61,863 nt of DNA from Halobiforma nitratireducens JCM 10879 (GCF_000337895.1 NZ_AOMA01000063.1:177752-239614); one strand, 5' to 3'; positions 8,135 to 17,953 are shown, counted from the first letter of the stretch. Program-made: numbers and translations. Notes: generated from the sequence alone by a model not told the origin.

Positions 8135-10303
8135 ATGGGAACCGCAGACGAGCCGCCGAGTCCGTTTCTGGGAGCTTCCGAGACGGGGTCGGCGTCAGAC
8201 TCGAGTGATGAAGCCGAAGCCGAGTCCGGGTCCGGGTCCGGGTCCGGGTCCGAGTCGGCGTTCGAATTCGACTCCCGAAAGAGCATCTGCCCGTTCTGTG
8301 GTGTCGGCTGTGGCGTCCGACACGGCAACGGTGACAAGGCGACCGGCTGGGAGGGGTCGGTCAACCGCCGTGGCGAAGTGTGTCCGAAAGGCGTCGCCGC
8401 GTTCGAGCACGTCCGTAGCGAGGATCGGCTCGTCCGGCCGCTCGTCTACGAGTCCGGCACGCACGTGACCGCGCCGTGGGACGAGGCTCTCGACCGTCTC
8501 GAGTCGGGTCTCCGCGAAATCGTCGACGAACACGGCCCGGAGGCCGTCGCCTTCTTCGCTTCCTCGAGTTGTACCAACGAGGAGAACTACCTCGTTCAGA
8601 AGATCGCCCGCGCGCTGGGGACGAACAACGTCGACAACTGCGCGCGGCTCTGTCACTCCTCGACGGTCGCGGCGATGGTCGAACGGTTCGGAGCCGGCGC
8701 GATGACCAACACGCTCGAGGACGTCGGCGACGCCGACGTGTTCCTCGTTTGTGGGGCAAACCCAGCCGAACAGCACCCGATCGCGTTCCAGTCGTATCTC
8801 GCCCCTGCAGTCGACGACGGGACGACGCTGATCCACGTCGATCCCCGCGACAACGAGACGACGGGCGAGGCGGCCGTCCACCTGCCGGTCACGCCCGGCT
8901 ACGACATTCCGCTGTTGAACGCGATGGCGAAGGTCATCGTGGAGGAGGAACTCGTCGACGAGACGTTCCTCGAGGAACGCGTCGCCGGTCGTGAGGCGTT
9001 CGAGGCCCATCTCGAGGATGTCGATGTCGAGGCGAACGCGCGGGAAGCGGGCGTCGATCCCGCCGACCTCCGGGAGGCAGCGCGAGCCTACGGCGACGCC
9101 GACCGCGCGGCCGCGTTCACCGGGATGGGGATGAGCCAGCACCACTGCGGGACGGACAACGTCCACGCGCTGATCAACCTCGCCGTCCTGACCGGCAACG
9201 TCGGTGAGCCAGGCACTGGGATCAATCCGCTGCGCGGTCAGAACAACGTCCAGGGTGCGAACGATGTCGGCGCGCGGCCGGGCGACCTGCCGGGGTACGA
9301 GCCGGTTACCGACGCCGACGCCCGTGACCGCTGTGGCGAGGTCTGGGGGTTCGAGCCACCCGCCGGCCCTGGGCGCACGCAGGTCGAGTGGACGCGCTCG
9401 GTCGGCGACGACGACGGAGTCCGTGGGGCCGTCGTCTTCGGCGAGAACCCCGCCGTCACCGAACCGAACGCAAGCGAGGTCGCCGACGCCCTCGCGGACC
9501 TCGAGTTCCTGGCAGTTATCGACCTCTACAAAACCGAGACCGCGACACTCGCCGATGTCGTCCTTCCCGGTAGCTCCTGGGCCGAGAAGGCCGGCACGGT
9601 CACGAACACCGATCGTCGGGTCCAGCGGATGCGTCCAGCCGCCGAACCGCCGGGCGAGGCGCGTCGCGATCTCGAGATTCTGCAGTCGGTGGGCCGGCGA
9701 CTCACGGACCGCGATCTCGAGTCCGAGTTCGAGTACGACGGCCCCGCGGCCGTCTTCGACGAACTAACCGAGGTGACGCCGATCTACGGCGGGCTGTCCT
9801 ACGAGGAGATCGACGACGGCTACCAGCGGTGGCCGTTCCCGGAAGGTGCCGACGAGGGGACTGCCGTGCTTCACACCGAGGAGTTCGCGAACGGCGATCG
9901 CCGGACGGAGCTTGCCCCCGTCGATCACGTCCCGCCGGCCGACGACCTCGAGAACGACCAGCTCGTGCTCACGACGGGCCGGGTCCTCGAGCATTTCAAC
10001 AGCGGCGCGCTCACCCGCCGATCGGGGACCCTGATGCGTCTTCGCGGCGAGGATGTCGTCCAGCTCCATCCGGACGATGCCGACGCGCGTGGGATCGAGG
10101 ACGGCGACGAGGTACGACTCTCGAACGCCCGCGGGAGCGTGACCGTCTCGGCGGACGTGACCCCGACCATCACCCGCGGGACGGTCTTTACCACGTTCCA
10201 CTACGCGGAGCCGCTTATCAACGTCCTAACGGGCGACGCGCTCGATCCGGTCGCGAAGATTCCGGAGTACAAACACAGTGCGGTGACAGTCGAGCGGGCC
10301 TGA
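8135..10303 (+). CDS. Formate dehydrogenase alpha subunit, molybdopterin/Fe-S, cysteine type
   Basis: 722 aa molybdopterin oxidoreductase of the FdhF/FdhA branch, oxidising formate to CO2. Cys52, 55, 59 and 83 (CPFCGVGC ... VCPKG) bind a 4Fe-4S cluster. CARLCHSSTVA places Cys173 where E. coli FDH-H has selenocysteine, followed by the conserved His174. The C-terminal molydopterin-dinucleotide-binding beta domain (about 600-720) is complete. The first 48 residues are a Ser/Gly/Glu-rich tail encoded by hexanucleotide repeats. No beta or gamma subunit and no fdhD lie next to it, so the electron acceptor is unknown. The start at 8135 is preferred over 8012 from promoter spacing. Nitrate reductase is a less likely alternative given the CH motif. 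Confidence 0.9.
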   Translation: MGTADEPPSPFLGASETGSASDSSDEAEAESGSGSGSGSESAFEFDSRKSICPFCGVGCGVRHGNGDKATGWEGSVNRRGEVCPKGVAAFEHVRSEDRLVRPLVYESGTHVTAPWDEALDRLESGLREIVDEHGPEAVAFFASSSCTNEENYLVQKIARALGTNNVDNCARLCHSSTVAAMVERFGAGAMTNTLEDVGDADVFLVCGANPAEQHPIAFQSYLAPAVDDGTTLIHVDPRDNETTGEAAVHLPVTPGYDIPLLNAMAKVIVEEELVDETFLEERVAGREAFEAHLEDVDVEANAREAGVDPADLREAARAYGDADRAAAFTGMGMSQHHCGTDNVHALINLAVLTGNVGEPGTGINPLRGQNNVQGANDVGARPGDLPGYEPVTDADARDRCGEVWGFEPPAGPGRTQVEWTRSVGDDDGVRGAVVFGENPAVTEPNASEVADALADLEFLAVIDLYKTETATLADVVLPGSSWAEKAGTVTNTDRRVQRMRPAAEPPGEARRDLEILQSVGRRLTDRDLESEFEYDGPAAVFDELTEVTPIYGGLSYEEIDDGYQRWPFPEGADEGTAVLHTEEFANGDRRTELAPVDHVPPADDLENDQLVLTTGRVLEHFNSGALTRRSGTLMRLRGEDVVQLHPDDADARGIEDGDEVRLSNARGSVTVSADVTPTITRGTVFTTFHYAEPLINVLTGDALDPVAKIPEYKHSAVTVERA

Positions 10304-10409
10304 TACGATCTACTGTAAGTCGTTTCCGGTCCACTTGGGTTGCGGTTGCGTCAGGAACTGGTTACAGCAATCCGTATGAGTGGCCTGCAGGCAGTCTTCG
10401 TCCCCGTCG

Positions 10410-10697
10410 TCATATCTCGTCGACCAGATGCGCGAAGTCGTCCGTGTCGACGATCTCCATCGTCTCCCCCTCGAGTCCGTGGCGGCGAAGCGTCAGCGCC
10501 GACTTGAACGCGGATTCGTGGTCGCCGGCCTCGAAGATGATCAGGAAATCGTACTTGCCGAGCACGGCGTACGAGTCCACGAGATCGGCCTCGTGCTCTT
10601 CGAACTCCGTCCTGATCTCGCCCCAGATCGACGCGAGGTCCTGGGTGTTTTGTACTTCTCGATCGGTGACGTCGATGAGAGAGACGTACGTGGGCAC
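10410..10697 (-). CDS. GYD-domain protein
   Basis: 95 aa from a GTG start at 10695-10697, where the sequence becomes family-like (PTYVSLIDVTD). YAVLGKYDFLIIFEA matches the core of the GYD domain, a small ferredoxin-like dimeric fold of unknown function. A longer frame back to 10766 adds residues without similarity. It is divergent from pyk. Confidence 0.8.
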   Translation of the reverse strand: MPTYVSLIDVTDREVQNTQDLASIWGEIRTEFEEHEADLVDSYAVLGKYDFLIIFEAGDHESAFKSALTLRRHGLEGETMEIVDTDDFAHLVDEI

Positions 10698-10823
10698 AGA
10701 CGCTTCACCACCGGCGTACGGAAAACGGTTCGCGTGGCACAGGACGGGGAATCGGCCCAGAATCAAAACTCGAGAGCGAGTAAATCAGGAGGATTTTTGC
10801 CCGTGCTCGCGCTATCTCGGGCT

Positions 10824-12605
10824 ATGAGAAACGCGAAAATCGTCTGTACCCTGGGACCGGCGTCGAGCGATCGGCGGACGATCCGGGGACTCGCGGACGC
10901 CGGGATGTCCGTTGCCCGGCTGAACGCGAGCCACGGCAGCCGCGAGGATCGAGCCGAACTCGTCGACCGCGTCCGCAGCGTCGACGAGGAACGCGACGAG
11001 CCGGTCGCAGTCATGCTGGACATGCAGGGCCCGGAGATCAGGACCGCGCCGTTACCGGAGGGCGAAACCGTCTCCCTCGAGACCGGATCGGAAATCCGCT
11101 TCGTCGAGGGAACGGAAGTCTCGCCGGAGACGGTCGGCCTCTCCTTGCCGATCGACGAGGTCGAGCCCGGTGACCGTATCCTCCTCGACGACGGGCTGAT
11201 CGAGACGACCGTGATCGACCCCGCGGACGGCGACACGGAGGTCGCGGACGACGACGCCGTTCTCGCTCGCGTCGACACCGGCGGCGAACTCGGCGGCCGT
11301 AAGGGCGTCAACGTCCCCGGCGTGGACCTCGATCTCGAGGTCGTCACGGAAAGCGACCGGAAAGACCTCGAACTCGCCGCCGAGAAGGAAGTCGACTTCG
11401 TCGCCGCGAGCTTCGTTCGCGACGCCGAGGACGTCTACGCGGTCAGCGAGGTCCTAGAGGAGTTCGGGGCGGACATTCCCATCGTCGCGAAGATCGAACG
11501 TGCCGGCGCAGTCGACAACCTCGAGGAGATCGTCGACGCCGCCTACGGCGTGATGGTCGCGCGAGGGGACCTCGGCGTCGAGTGTCCGATGGAAGACGTG
11601 CCGATGATCCAGAAACGGATCATTCGTACCTGTCGCGAGAACGGCTCGCCGGTCATCACCGCGACGGAGATGCTCGACTCGATGGTGACGGCTCGTCGCC
11701 CGACCCGCGCGGAGGCGTCGGACGTTGCAAACGCCGTCCTCGACGGCACCGACGCCGTGATGCTCTCGGCCGAGACCGCCGTCGGTGACCACCCCGTCGA
11801 CGTCGTCGACGCGATGGACAGCATCGTCCGCCAGGTCGAGAACTCCGACGAGTACGAGGAACTGCTCGAGCAGCGCGTCCCGACTGCGGGAGAGGCACGA
11901 ACCGACGCTCTCGCTCGCTCGGCCCGCTACCTCGCCCGTGACGTGGGTGCTGACGCGGTCGTCGCGGCCACCGAGTCCGGCTACACGGCTCTCAAGACCG
12001 CCAAGTACCGGCCCGGCGTCCCCGTCGTGGCCTCGACACAGAGTCACGAGGTACGGCGGCGACTCGCGCTCTCGTGGGGCGTTACCCCGCTGTACGCCCG
12101 CGTTTCGGATCAGGGGGCCGACGCAGTCGTCGAGAAAGCCGTCCAGGCTGCGCTCGATGCCGGCATTGCCGAGAGCGGGGACACGGTCGTCGTTCTCTGT
12201 GGCATGATGACCGATCTCGAGGGTGCGAACACGACCAACATGATGAAAGTCCACGTCGCAGCGGAGGCGCTGACGACGGGTCGGGTCGTCGTCGACGGCA
12301 GGGCAACGGGGCCCGTCGCCCGCGCGCCGGACGGCGACCTCTCGGATGTCCCCGAAGGTGCGATCCTCGCGCTCCCCGCGGATTTCGACGGTGAGTTCGA
12401 CGGCGACGTGAGCAAGATCGGCGGCATTCTCAACGCCGAACGCGGGATGACGGGATACCCGGCGCTCGTCGCCCGCGAGATGGATCTCCCGATGATCAGC
12501 GACGCGGCCGTCGCCGAAACCGACGTGGGGACGACGGTTACCCTCGACGCCGAGCGCGGAGTCGTCTACCGCGGCGAGATCGCGGATCGAACGCAACGGG
12601 TCTAA
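10824..12605 (+). CDS. pyk: Pyruvate kinase with C-terminal PEP-utiliser-type mobile domain
   Basis: 593 aa. It transfers phosphate from phosphoenolpyruvate to ADP, the last step of glycolysis. The ATG at 10824 begins MRNAKIVCTLGPAS, the family N terminus. MLDMQGPEIRT, VDFVAASFVR, AKIERAGAV and VARGDLGVE mark the barrel and the Mg/PEP site; MLSAETAVGDHPVD follows. After residue about 465 there is an extra domain of about 115 residues (GGILNAERGMTGYPALVARE) resembling the PEP-utilising swivel domain, as in Bacillus-type and haloarchaeal enzymes; its phospho-His is not obvious here, so it is probably structural. Confidence 0.97.
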   Translation: MRNAKIVCTLGPASSDRRTIRGLADAGMSVARLNASHGSREDRAELVDRVRSVDEERDEPVAVMLDMQGPEIRTAPLPEGETVSLETGSEIRFVEGTEVSPETVGLSLPIDEVEPGDRILLDDGLIETTVIDPADGDTEVADDDAVLARVDTGGELGGRKGVNVPGVDLDLEVVTESDRKDLELAAEKEVDFVAASFVRDAEDVYAVSEVLEEFGADIPIVAKIERAGAVDNLEEIVDAAYGVMVARGDLGVECPMEDVPMIQKRIIRTCRENGSPVITATEMLDSMVTARRPTRAEASDVANAVLDGTDAVMLSAETAVGDHPVDVVDAMDSIVRQVENSDEYEELLEQRVPTAGEARTDALARSARYLARDVGADAVVAATESGYTALKTAKYRPGVPVVASTQSHEVRRRLALSWGVTPLYARVSDQGADAVVEKAVQAALDAGIAESGDTVVVLCGMMTDLEGANTTNMMKVHVAAEALTTGRVVVDGRATGPVARAPDGDLSDVPEGAILALPADFDGEFDGDVSKIGGILNAERGMTGYPALVAREMDLPMISDAAVAETDVGTTVTLDAERGVVYRGEIADRTQRV

Positions 12606-12670
12606 CGCGCTTTCGCTCGGCAGCGGTCGCGGACCACGGGTTTTTGACGGCGGACCCATTACGGAAGCGC

Positions 12671-13096
12671 ATGCCAGACGACGGGACCGGATCGGACCGC
12701 GAGGACAGCGACGGTCGCGACACGCCGGGATCGGCCGGCGGGGAGTTGGACGTTTCGGCGTCCGACACCACGGGGGTCGGCGCTGACGGTGACGAAGACG
12801 CGACGAATCACTCGAGTCCGCTCACTCCCGAGGGACCCGAACCCGACGAGAGAGTCAGTGAGACCGATCGGGAGCGAATTCCGATCGATCTCTCGAGGGG
12901 AAGCGACGAGTCGGACGTGACGGACGATATCGAGGAAGACGAGTCCGAACAGCAGGAGGACGACCCGTACGCTCCCGAACCCGGCTCCGCACCGATTGAG
13001 GCCGGCGATCCCGACCTCGAGCACGCGCTGTTCGTCGTCCTGGGTGCGGTCGCGATGATCCTCGTGATCGCTCGAGTCGTGATCCTGCCGTTCTAA
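12671..13096 (+). CDS. Acidic tail-anchored haloarchaeal protein (DUF7312-like)
   Basis: 141 aa from the ATG at 12671. The first 110 residues are highly acidic and disordered-looking. The C-terminal 25 residues (ALFVVLGAVAMILVIARVVI) form one TM helix, so this is a tail-anchored membrane protein with the acidic part probably cytosolic. I recall the motif PYAPEPGSAPIEAGDP from a haloarchaeal family of unknown function. It follows pyk by 65 bases and may be co-transcribed. Confidence 0.75.
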   Translation: MPDDGTGSDREDSDGRDTPGSAGGELDVSASDTTGVGADGDEDATNHSSPLTPEGPEPDERVSETDRERIPIDLSRGSDESDVTDDIEEDESEQQEDDPYAPEPGSAPIEAGDPDLEHALFVVLGAVAMILVIARVVILPF

Positions 13097-13194
13097 CTCG
13101 TCTCGCGACGGACGCAGCCGGCTCCGCCCCACACGGGACGGTCCGTCTCGGCACAACAGCTATGTGGCCACCGTGAGTGCGTCCGACCGAACCG

Positions 13195-14001
13195 ATGTCT
13201 CCGGTGTCTTCGGTCCAGGCGGTCCTCGACCGACGCGCCGCCGCCGTCCCTCAGGAGCGGCTTGCTCGGGCGTTTTTGGAGCGGAATCGCTGGACTGGCG
13301 ACGAGCCGTGCCTGCTGCTCGCGGAGGCTGCGGCCGCGACGACGGGCCAGCGGTTCCGTGCCGGGATCAAACCGGCGGTCGAACGCTTTCGCGAGTCGTT
13401 CGTCGAGAGCGGCCGGATCGACTCCGTCGCCGACCTCGCCGAACTCGACCTCGAGGACGACGACCTCGTCGCGGCCTTCGGTGCGCAGCGAAAACGACAC
13501 GTGTTACTCGAGGCTGCAACCGTCCTCGCGGACCGGCCGGAAGACGACGATATCACCGCGCTCGAGGGATGGGCGGCCGAGGCCGACCACTACCGGTACG
13601 ACGAGGACCCCATCGGCGACATCTCGGGCGTCGGCCCCGCGACCTTCCAGTATCTCCGACAGCTCGCCGGCGTCGACGTGGTGCGGCCGGACCCGAACGT
13701 AGTCGCCTTCCTCGAGGACGTCGACGAGGCGCTTGACTCCTCGCCGATCGAGACTACCGAGCCACGTCGAACGATCGCGTCCTGTGAGTGGCTGTCGCTG
13801 GTCTCGACGTACCGGATGCTCGAGATCGATCGCATCGCGTGGTGGCAAGGGACCGACGGGGACGAGCGTGGGGCGATCCTGGCAGCCCAGGGATCGACGG
13901 TGGAGGGGGACGAGAGCAGGAACGGGAACGAGAACGGGACCCAGGTAAACGGCAGCAATTCTCCCGCGGACACGGGCATCGGAACGGATCTCGAGGACTG
14001 A
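13195..14001 (+). CDS. Conserved haloarchaeal protein with helix-hairpin-helix motif
   Basis: 268 aa from the ATG at 13195; a GTG at 13177 is an alternative. The core (IGDISGVGPATFQYLRQL, then GVDVVRPDPNVV) resembles the HhH-GPD segment of base-excision glycosylases, including an Asp-containing PDP after the hairpin, but the protein is otherwise unlike known glycosylases. It may bind DNA. The last 30 residues are a low-complexity Asn/Gly/Glu tail. Its function is unknown. Confidence 0.75.
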   Translation: MSPVSSVQAVLDRRAAAVPQERLARAFLERNRWTGDEPCLLLAEAAAATTGQRFRAGIKPAVERFRESFVESGRIDSVADLAELDLEDDDLVAAFGAQRKRHVLLEAATVLADRPEDDDITALEGWAAEADHYRYDEDPIGDISGVGPATFQYLRQLAGVDVVRPDPNVVAFLEDVDEALDSSPIETTEPRRTIASCEWLSLVSTYRMLEIDRIAWWQGTDGDERGAILAAQGSTVEGDESRNGNENGTQVNGSNSPADTGIGTDLED

Positions 14002-14031
14002 CGGCAGTCACGTTCCGACCGCACCGACCGG

Positions 14032-14502
14032 TTAACTCGTCAAATCCTGCAACCGCTCGAGCCCGTTCTCCGCCTCCTGTTTCGTCGTCTCGAGTGGGCC
14101 AACGACTTCGTCGGGGAGGTCGGTTCGTCGGGCCACCGTCAACAGCGTCTCGAGTTTGCTGATCTCGAGGCGCTCGATCGTTCGGCCCAGTTCCGCCTCG
14201 ACGAGGTCGCCGAGGGTCGGGTCCTGCAGGTCGCCGACGAGCGCCTCGCGCTCGCTTCGAAGCCCGTCGAGCGCGGGGCTCTCGACCGGACCCGGTTCGA
14301 CCTCACCTTCGAGGGCGTCGAAGATCCGCTCTAACCGTCCGACCTGCTCGGTCGTCCGCTCGCCGTGGGCCATGAAAAACTCCTCTAGGTCCTCGTCGGT
14401 CGCGGCGTCGGCCAGTTCCGGCTGGAGTTCCTCGAGTTCTCGTTCCAGGTGGTACAGTTCCTCGAGCGTCCGGACAAAGAGGTCGCGTTCGTTGTCGATC
14501 AT
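14032..14502 (-). CDS. DUF892/YciF-type ferritin-like protein
   Basis: 156 aa. Four predicted helices with the family pattern FVRTLEELYHLERELEEL, HGERTTEQVGRLERIF and LGRTIERLEISKLETL place it in the ferritin-like DUF892 group, linked in bacteria to stress. Candidate metal ligands are E and H residues on helices 1, 2 and 4. The start at 14502 (MIDNERDLF) is where similarity begins; the frame continues upstream and would overlap dph6. Confidence 0.8.
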   Translation of the reverse strand: MIDNERDLFVRTLEELYHLERELEELQPELADAATDEDLEEFFMAHGERTTEQVGRLERIFDALEGEVEPGPVESPALDGLRSEREALVGDLQDPTLGDLVEAELGRTIERLEISKLETLLTVARRTDLPDEVVGPLETTKQEAENGLERLQDLTS

Positions 14503-14573
14503 CCGGTCGGTGGCTCCACGCAGAGCCGCATAGAGGTTCGCCCGTCGACTGAAACGCCGTCGGGTCCCGTCGA

Positions 14574-15341
14574 TCACTCGAGGGTGGCGTCCGTAATCCG
14601 CAACCGACCACGGGTGCCGTCCCACTCGGTCTCGTACTCGAGGTCGAGACGTCGCTCCATGTGCGGGCCATCGACTACCAGCGTCTCGAACTCGCCGCCC
14701 TCACCTAGCACGTGGACGCCGTACTCCTCGTTGAGCGCCTCGAGTTCGGCCAGCGCCTCGCGGTCGATGGTGCGTCCGAGCCACGACTCGTCCAGGCCGT
14801 GGGCCGCGACCTGGATAATCACGATCTCGAAGCCGGCATCGAGCATCGCATCGGCCAGCTCGCGGGGCTGTTCCTGCCACAACGGGGCAAACAGGTCACA
14901 GCCAAGCCGGTCGCACATCCCCTCGATCCGGCTGGTCTGGTACTCGCTTTCGACTGCGCCCGCCGTGACGCCTGCGATGCCGCCCGTCCCATCTGCCCCG
15001 TCCGCCCCGTCCGCCTCGTCCCCCTCGGCCGTGAGTTCGGCGTCGAGTTCGGTCAGGGCCGCCTCGAGCGGCTCGAGTTCGTCGTCTCCCTGCACGCTCG
15101 AGTCGATCGCGGCGTCGGCCTCGAAGTCCTCGGGCTCGACCTCGAGTAGTTCGATCCCGATACTTTCGGCCGCCAGCGCGGCCAGTTCGGTCGCCGGAAC
15201 GTGGTACATGTAGGAGTCGCCTACGGGATGGACGGTGACGAGTCGTTGCACGTCGAGTCCCTCCTCGAGTGCCCGGTACAGGGCCCACGAAGAGTCCTTG
15301 CCGCCCGAAAAGAGGCTCACCCACGCGCCGTCGTCGGTCAT
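14574..15341 (-). CDS. dph6: Diphthine--ammonia ligase
   Basis: 255 aa. It performs the last step of diphthamide synthesis on elongation factor 2, amidating diphthine with ammonia and ATP. SGGKDSSWAL near the N terminus is the PP-loop ATP-binding motif. GCDLFAPLWQ and LGRTIDREAL...YGVHVLGEGGEFETLVVDGP are family hallmarks. A Gly/Ala/Asp-rich insert (about 105-125) is a halophile-type expansion. It lies 71 bases upstream of the DUF892 start on the same strand and may share a transcript with it. Confidence 0.93.
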   Translation of the reverse strand: MTDDGAWVSLFSGGKDSSWALYRALEEGLDVQRLVTVHPVGDSYMYHVPATELAALAAESIGIELLEVEPEDFEADAAIDSSVQGDDELEPLEAALTELDAELTAEGDEADGADGADGTGGIAGVTAGAVESEYQTSRIEGMCDRLGCDLFAPLWQEQPRELADAMLDAGFEIVIIQVAAHGLDESWLGRTIDREALAELEALNEEYGVHVLGEGGEFETLVVDGPHMERRLDLEYETEWDGTRGRLRITDATLE

Positions 15342-15389
15342 GGTCGACAGTTGGGGTACGGGGGTAAATGGGTGACGTAACGAGTCGGG

Positions 15390-16841
15390 TTACGTGGTGT
15401 TGCGGTCGCCACCGTCACGGTCGGTGTCGTCGTCCCGTTCGTCACCGGGATCGGGGTCCGTGCTCGACGCCGCAGTCGCATCGCCGTCCTCGTCTTCGGT
15501 TACGTCGTCGTTCACGTGCGGTTTTGTTTCCCGGTCCGCTTCCGGCTCCCCTTGTGGTTCCGTTTCGGACTCGCGCTCCCGTCGCTCCCCCGCTCCCGGC
15601 CCACGAACCGTCTCCACGTCGCTTGCTCCGGTCGCGTTCGGCTCTACCGGTCCGGGCCCGCCGTCGGTCAGCTCGGTCCCCGATCCCGACTCCGCGTTCG
15701 GTTCCTCCTCGACCAACTCGAGATCGTCCGTCCCACTCAGTGAAACGGCCGCTCGGGCACCGACGAGACTCACCGCGATCGCTGTCGCGACGAACAGCGC
15801 CAGTCGCTCGCCCGCCGCCAGGGTGAACCCCTCGATCGAGAGACGACCGAACTCACTCGTTGGCACCGCAAGCGGCGAGATAACGCCCTGTTGCTCGAGG
15901 AAGTACGCGGAGAACCCACGAAGTACCAGGGCGACTGCAAGCAGGATAAACGGCAGGTTGAGGTAGGACTGCCGGACCGGGTCCTCGCTGATGGCCTCGT
16001 CCAGCAGCCGGCCGGCGCTGGCCGTGATCCCGGCCATCGCGAACCACGGCACGCTGTCGAAGACGAACTGCATCGTCGGCACGAGCACCGTTTGCGTGTC
16101 TTCGAGACTCGAGACGCCGAGCGCGCCCGCGAATACCCCCACGAGCGTCAGTCCGGCGGCGACGACGTAGGTGACGACGGACACCTGACCGGAGTACAGT
16201 GCCTCGCGGGCCTGGTGGGTGACGCCGGACATCATTTCGTCGACGTTCAGCCCCTTGTACAACAAGAAGAGGCCGATCACCGTCGTGATCGCCGCCGCAC
16301 CCTCCGCGGCACCGAGTTGCATCGCGAGGATCGGGAAGACCAGCAGTGTCAGTCCGAGCGGGACCAGCACCGTCTGTCGCAGCTCCTCGTCGGCGAGGAA
16401 CTGCTTGAGCAGGTAGTACGTCGACTCGATGTCCCGCGCCTGGCGGACGACGACCCGGTCGACCGAGTCGACCTGGACGCGGCTCTCGACGATCGGCACC
16501 AGCCGTTCGTCCTCCGCGCTGTCGATGACGACGACCGCCGAGTCGGGGTCGTGGTCGGCAATGAGGTCGTCGAGCTGGCGGGCGACCGCCCGATCCGCAG
16601 ACACCATCGACTCACGGTCCCCGGAGACGACCGCGACGACGGTGTCTTCGCCGTCGTCGCGCAGGTCCTGGGCGACCCGCAGCGTCTCGAGCAGGGAGTT
16701 GACTCCCGAATCCTCCGGATCCGCGAGCCCGATGTCGGTCACGAGCGCGCGAACTGCCTCCCAGCCGACGATCGGCGACCGTAGACCGGTCTTCCGGCCC
16801 ACGTCGTCGGTCCGGTCGAGGCAGACGACCAGCGTTGTCAC
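15390..16841 (-). CDS. DUF373 family membrane protein
   Basis: 483 aa from a leaderless GTG at 16841. TTLVVCLDRTDDVGRKTG is the DUF373 N terminus, a soluble alpha/beta domain of about 150 residues with DxD-type acidic motifs. About six TM helices (160-370) follow, then a long acidic Ser/Glu/Pro tail of about 90 residues, probably cytosolic. The family is widespread in archaea and its function is unknown. An ATG at 16880 is further upstream but lies beyond the TATA box. Confidence 0.88.
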   Translation of the reverse strand: MTTLVVCLDRTDDVGRKTGLRSPIVGWEAVRALVTDIGLADPEDSGVNSLLETLRVAQDLRDDGEDTVVAVVSGDRESMVSADRAVARQLDDLIADHDPDSAVVVIDSAEDERLVPIVESRVQVDSVDRVVVRQARDIESTYYLLKQFLADEELRQTVLVPLGLTLLVFPILAMQLGAAEGAAAITTVIGLFLLYKGLNVDEMMSGVTHQAREALYSGQVSVVTYVVAAGLTLVGVFAGALGVSSLEDTQTVLVPTMQFVFDSVPWFAMAGITASAGRLLDEAISEDPVRQSYLNLPFILLAVALVLRGFSAYFLEQQGVISPLAVPTSEFGRLSIEGFTLAAGERLALFVATAIAVSLVGARAAVSLSGTDDLELVEEEPNAESGSGTELTDGGPGPVEPNATGASDVETVRGPGAGERRERESETEPQGEPEADRETKPHVNDDVTEDEDGDATAASSTDPDPGDERDDDTDRDGGDRNTT

Positions 16842-16865
16842 GGTAGTCGTTCCTCGCTGTGTGAC

Positions 16866-16873
16866 GATAAAAC
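16866..16873 (-). promoter_or_regulatory. TATA box of the DUF373 gene
   Basis: Reads GTTTTATC on the minus strand, centred about 28 bases upstream of the GTG at 16841. This spacing supports a leaderless GTG start and argues against the ATG at 16880. Confidence 0.6.
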
Positions 16874-16948
16874 CACTCACTTATCGGACCGATTCCGGGA
16901 CCAGACACGAACCAAGAACGCGACCGGTGTTCGGTCGAGACGGTGCCG

Positions 16949-17953
16949 CTAGCTCCGCAGTCGGAACCCGCGACCGTCGGCGAGCCCGCTGATACCGGCT
17001 CCGAACGCGTACGCGACACGCTGGGCACCCGCGCCGACGCGAGCCATCAGCGGCCGCTCCGGCTCGAACTCCTCGACTGCGACCTCGTCGGTCTCGAGTC
17101 GGTCCTCGAGTTCGTCCTCGATCTCACGGCGAGTTCCCAACTCGTCGACCAGGTCGAGTTCGTGAGCGTGCTCGCCGAGGTAGATCCGGGCCTCGGTGTC
17201 GCGGACGAACTCCGGTTCGAGGTCCCGGCCCTCGCTGACACGCTCGACGAACGTCTCGTAGTAGTCGTCGATCAATCCCTGCAGGTACTCGCGTTCGTCG
17301 TCCTCGAGTTCCTTCAGCGGCGTACCGGCGTCCTTGTACTCGCCGGCGGCGAACCGCTCGTAGGAGAGGCCGACTTTCTCGGCGAGTTCGCTCGCGTTTA
17401 CTCTCGAGCCGATGACGCCGATCGAGCCGACGATCGAGCCCTCGCGCGCCCACAGTTCGTCGCAGCCGCTGGCGATCCAGTAGCCGCCGCTGGCACAGAC
17501 GTCCTGGGCGTAGGCGATCGTTGGACCGTCGAACCGTTCGGCGGCGAGCCGGATGTCGTCGCTCGGGACGACCTCGCCGCCGGGCGTGTTCAGTTTCAAC
17601 AGGAGGGCGTCGACGTTGTCGTCTTCCGCTGCCCGATCGATCTGCTCGACGATGTCGTCGGCCGGCGTCGCCCGCGGACTCTGGGGGAGCGGTCCGCCGC
17701 TCCCGTCGCGGGTGATCGGTCCCTCGACGGCTACCTCGGCGACGTTGTACTTGGCGAACAGGGACCCGGCGACGTTGCCCGTCACCTTCAGCCCGGCGAG
17801 AACGACGACGACCGCGAACACGATTCCGAACAGGTCCGCGAGCGTATCGGGATAGGCGACGAACAGGCCGAACCCGACGATAGCGAAGAGCAACACACCC
17901 AGCACGACGACCGCGAGCTGTCCGATATCGTCCGTACTAACCACGGGAATCAC
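16949..17953 (-). CDS. sppA: Signal peptide peptidase SppA-type serine protease
   Basis: 334 aa. Two N-terminal TM helices (about 11-35 and 40-60) anchor an S49/ClpP-fold domain. The catalytic dyad is visible: Ser155 in CASGGYWIAS and Lys207 in GEYKDAGTPLKELEDDE. SppA enzymes degrade signal peptides left in the membrane and help membrane-protein turnover. Length fits the archaeal single-domain form, which oligomerises. The start at 17953 is used; a GTG a few codons in is possible. Confidence 0.94.
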   Translation of the reverse strand: MIPVVSTDDIGQLAVVVLGVLLFAIVGFGLFVAYPDTLADLFGIVFAVVVVLAGLKVTGNVAGSLFAKYNVAEVAVEGPITRDGSGGPLPQSPRATPADDIVEQIDRAAEDDNVDALLLKLNTPGGEVVPSDDIRLAAERFDGPTIAYAQDVCASGGYWIASGCDELWAREGSIVGSIGVIGSRVNASELAEKVGLSYERFAAGEYKDAGTPLKELEDDEREYLQGLIDDYYETFVERVSEGRDLEPEFVRDTEARIYLGEHAHELDLVDELGTRREIEDELEDRLETDEVAVEEFEPERPLMARVGAGAQRVAYAFGAGISGLADGRGFRLRS

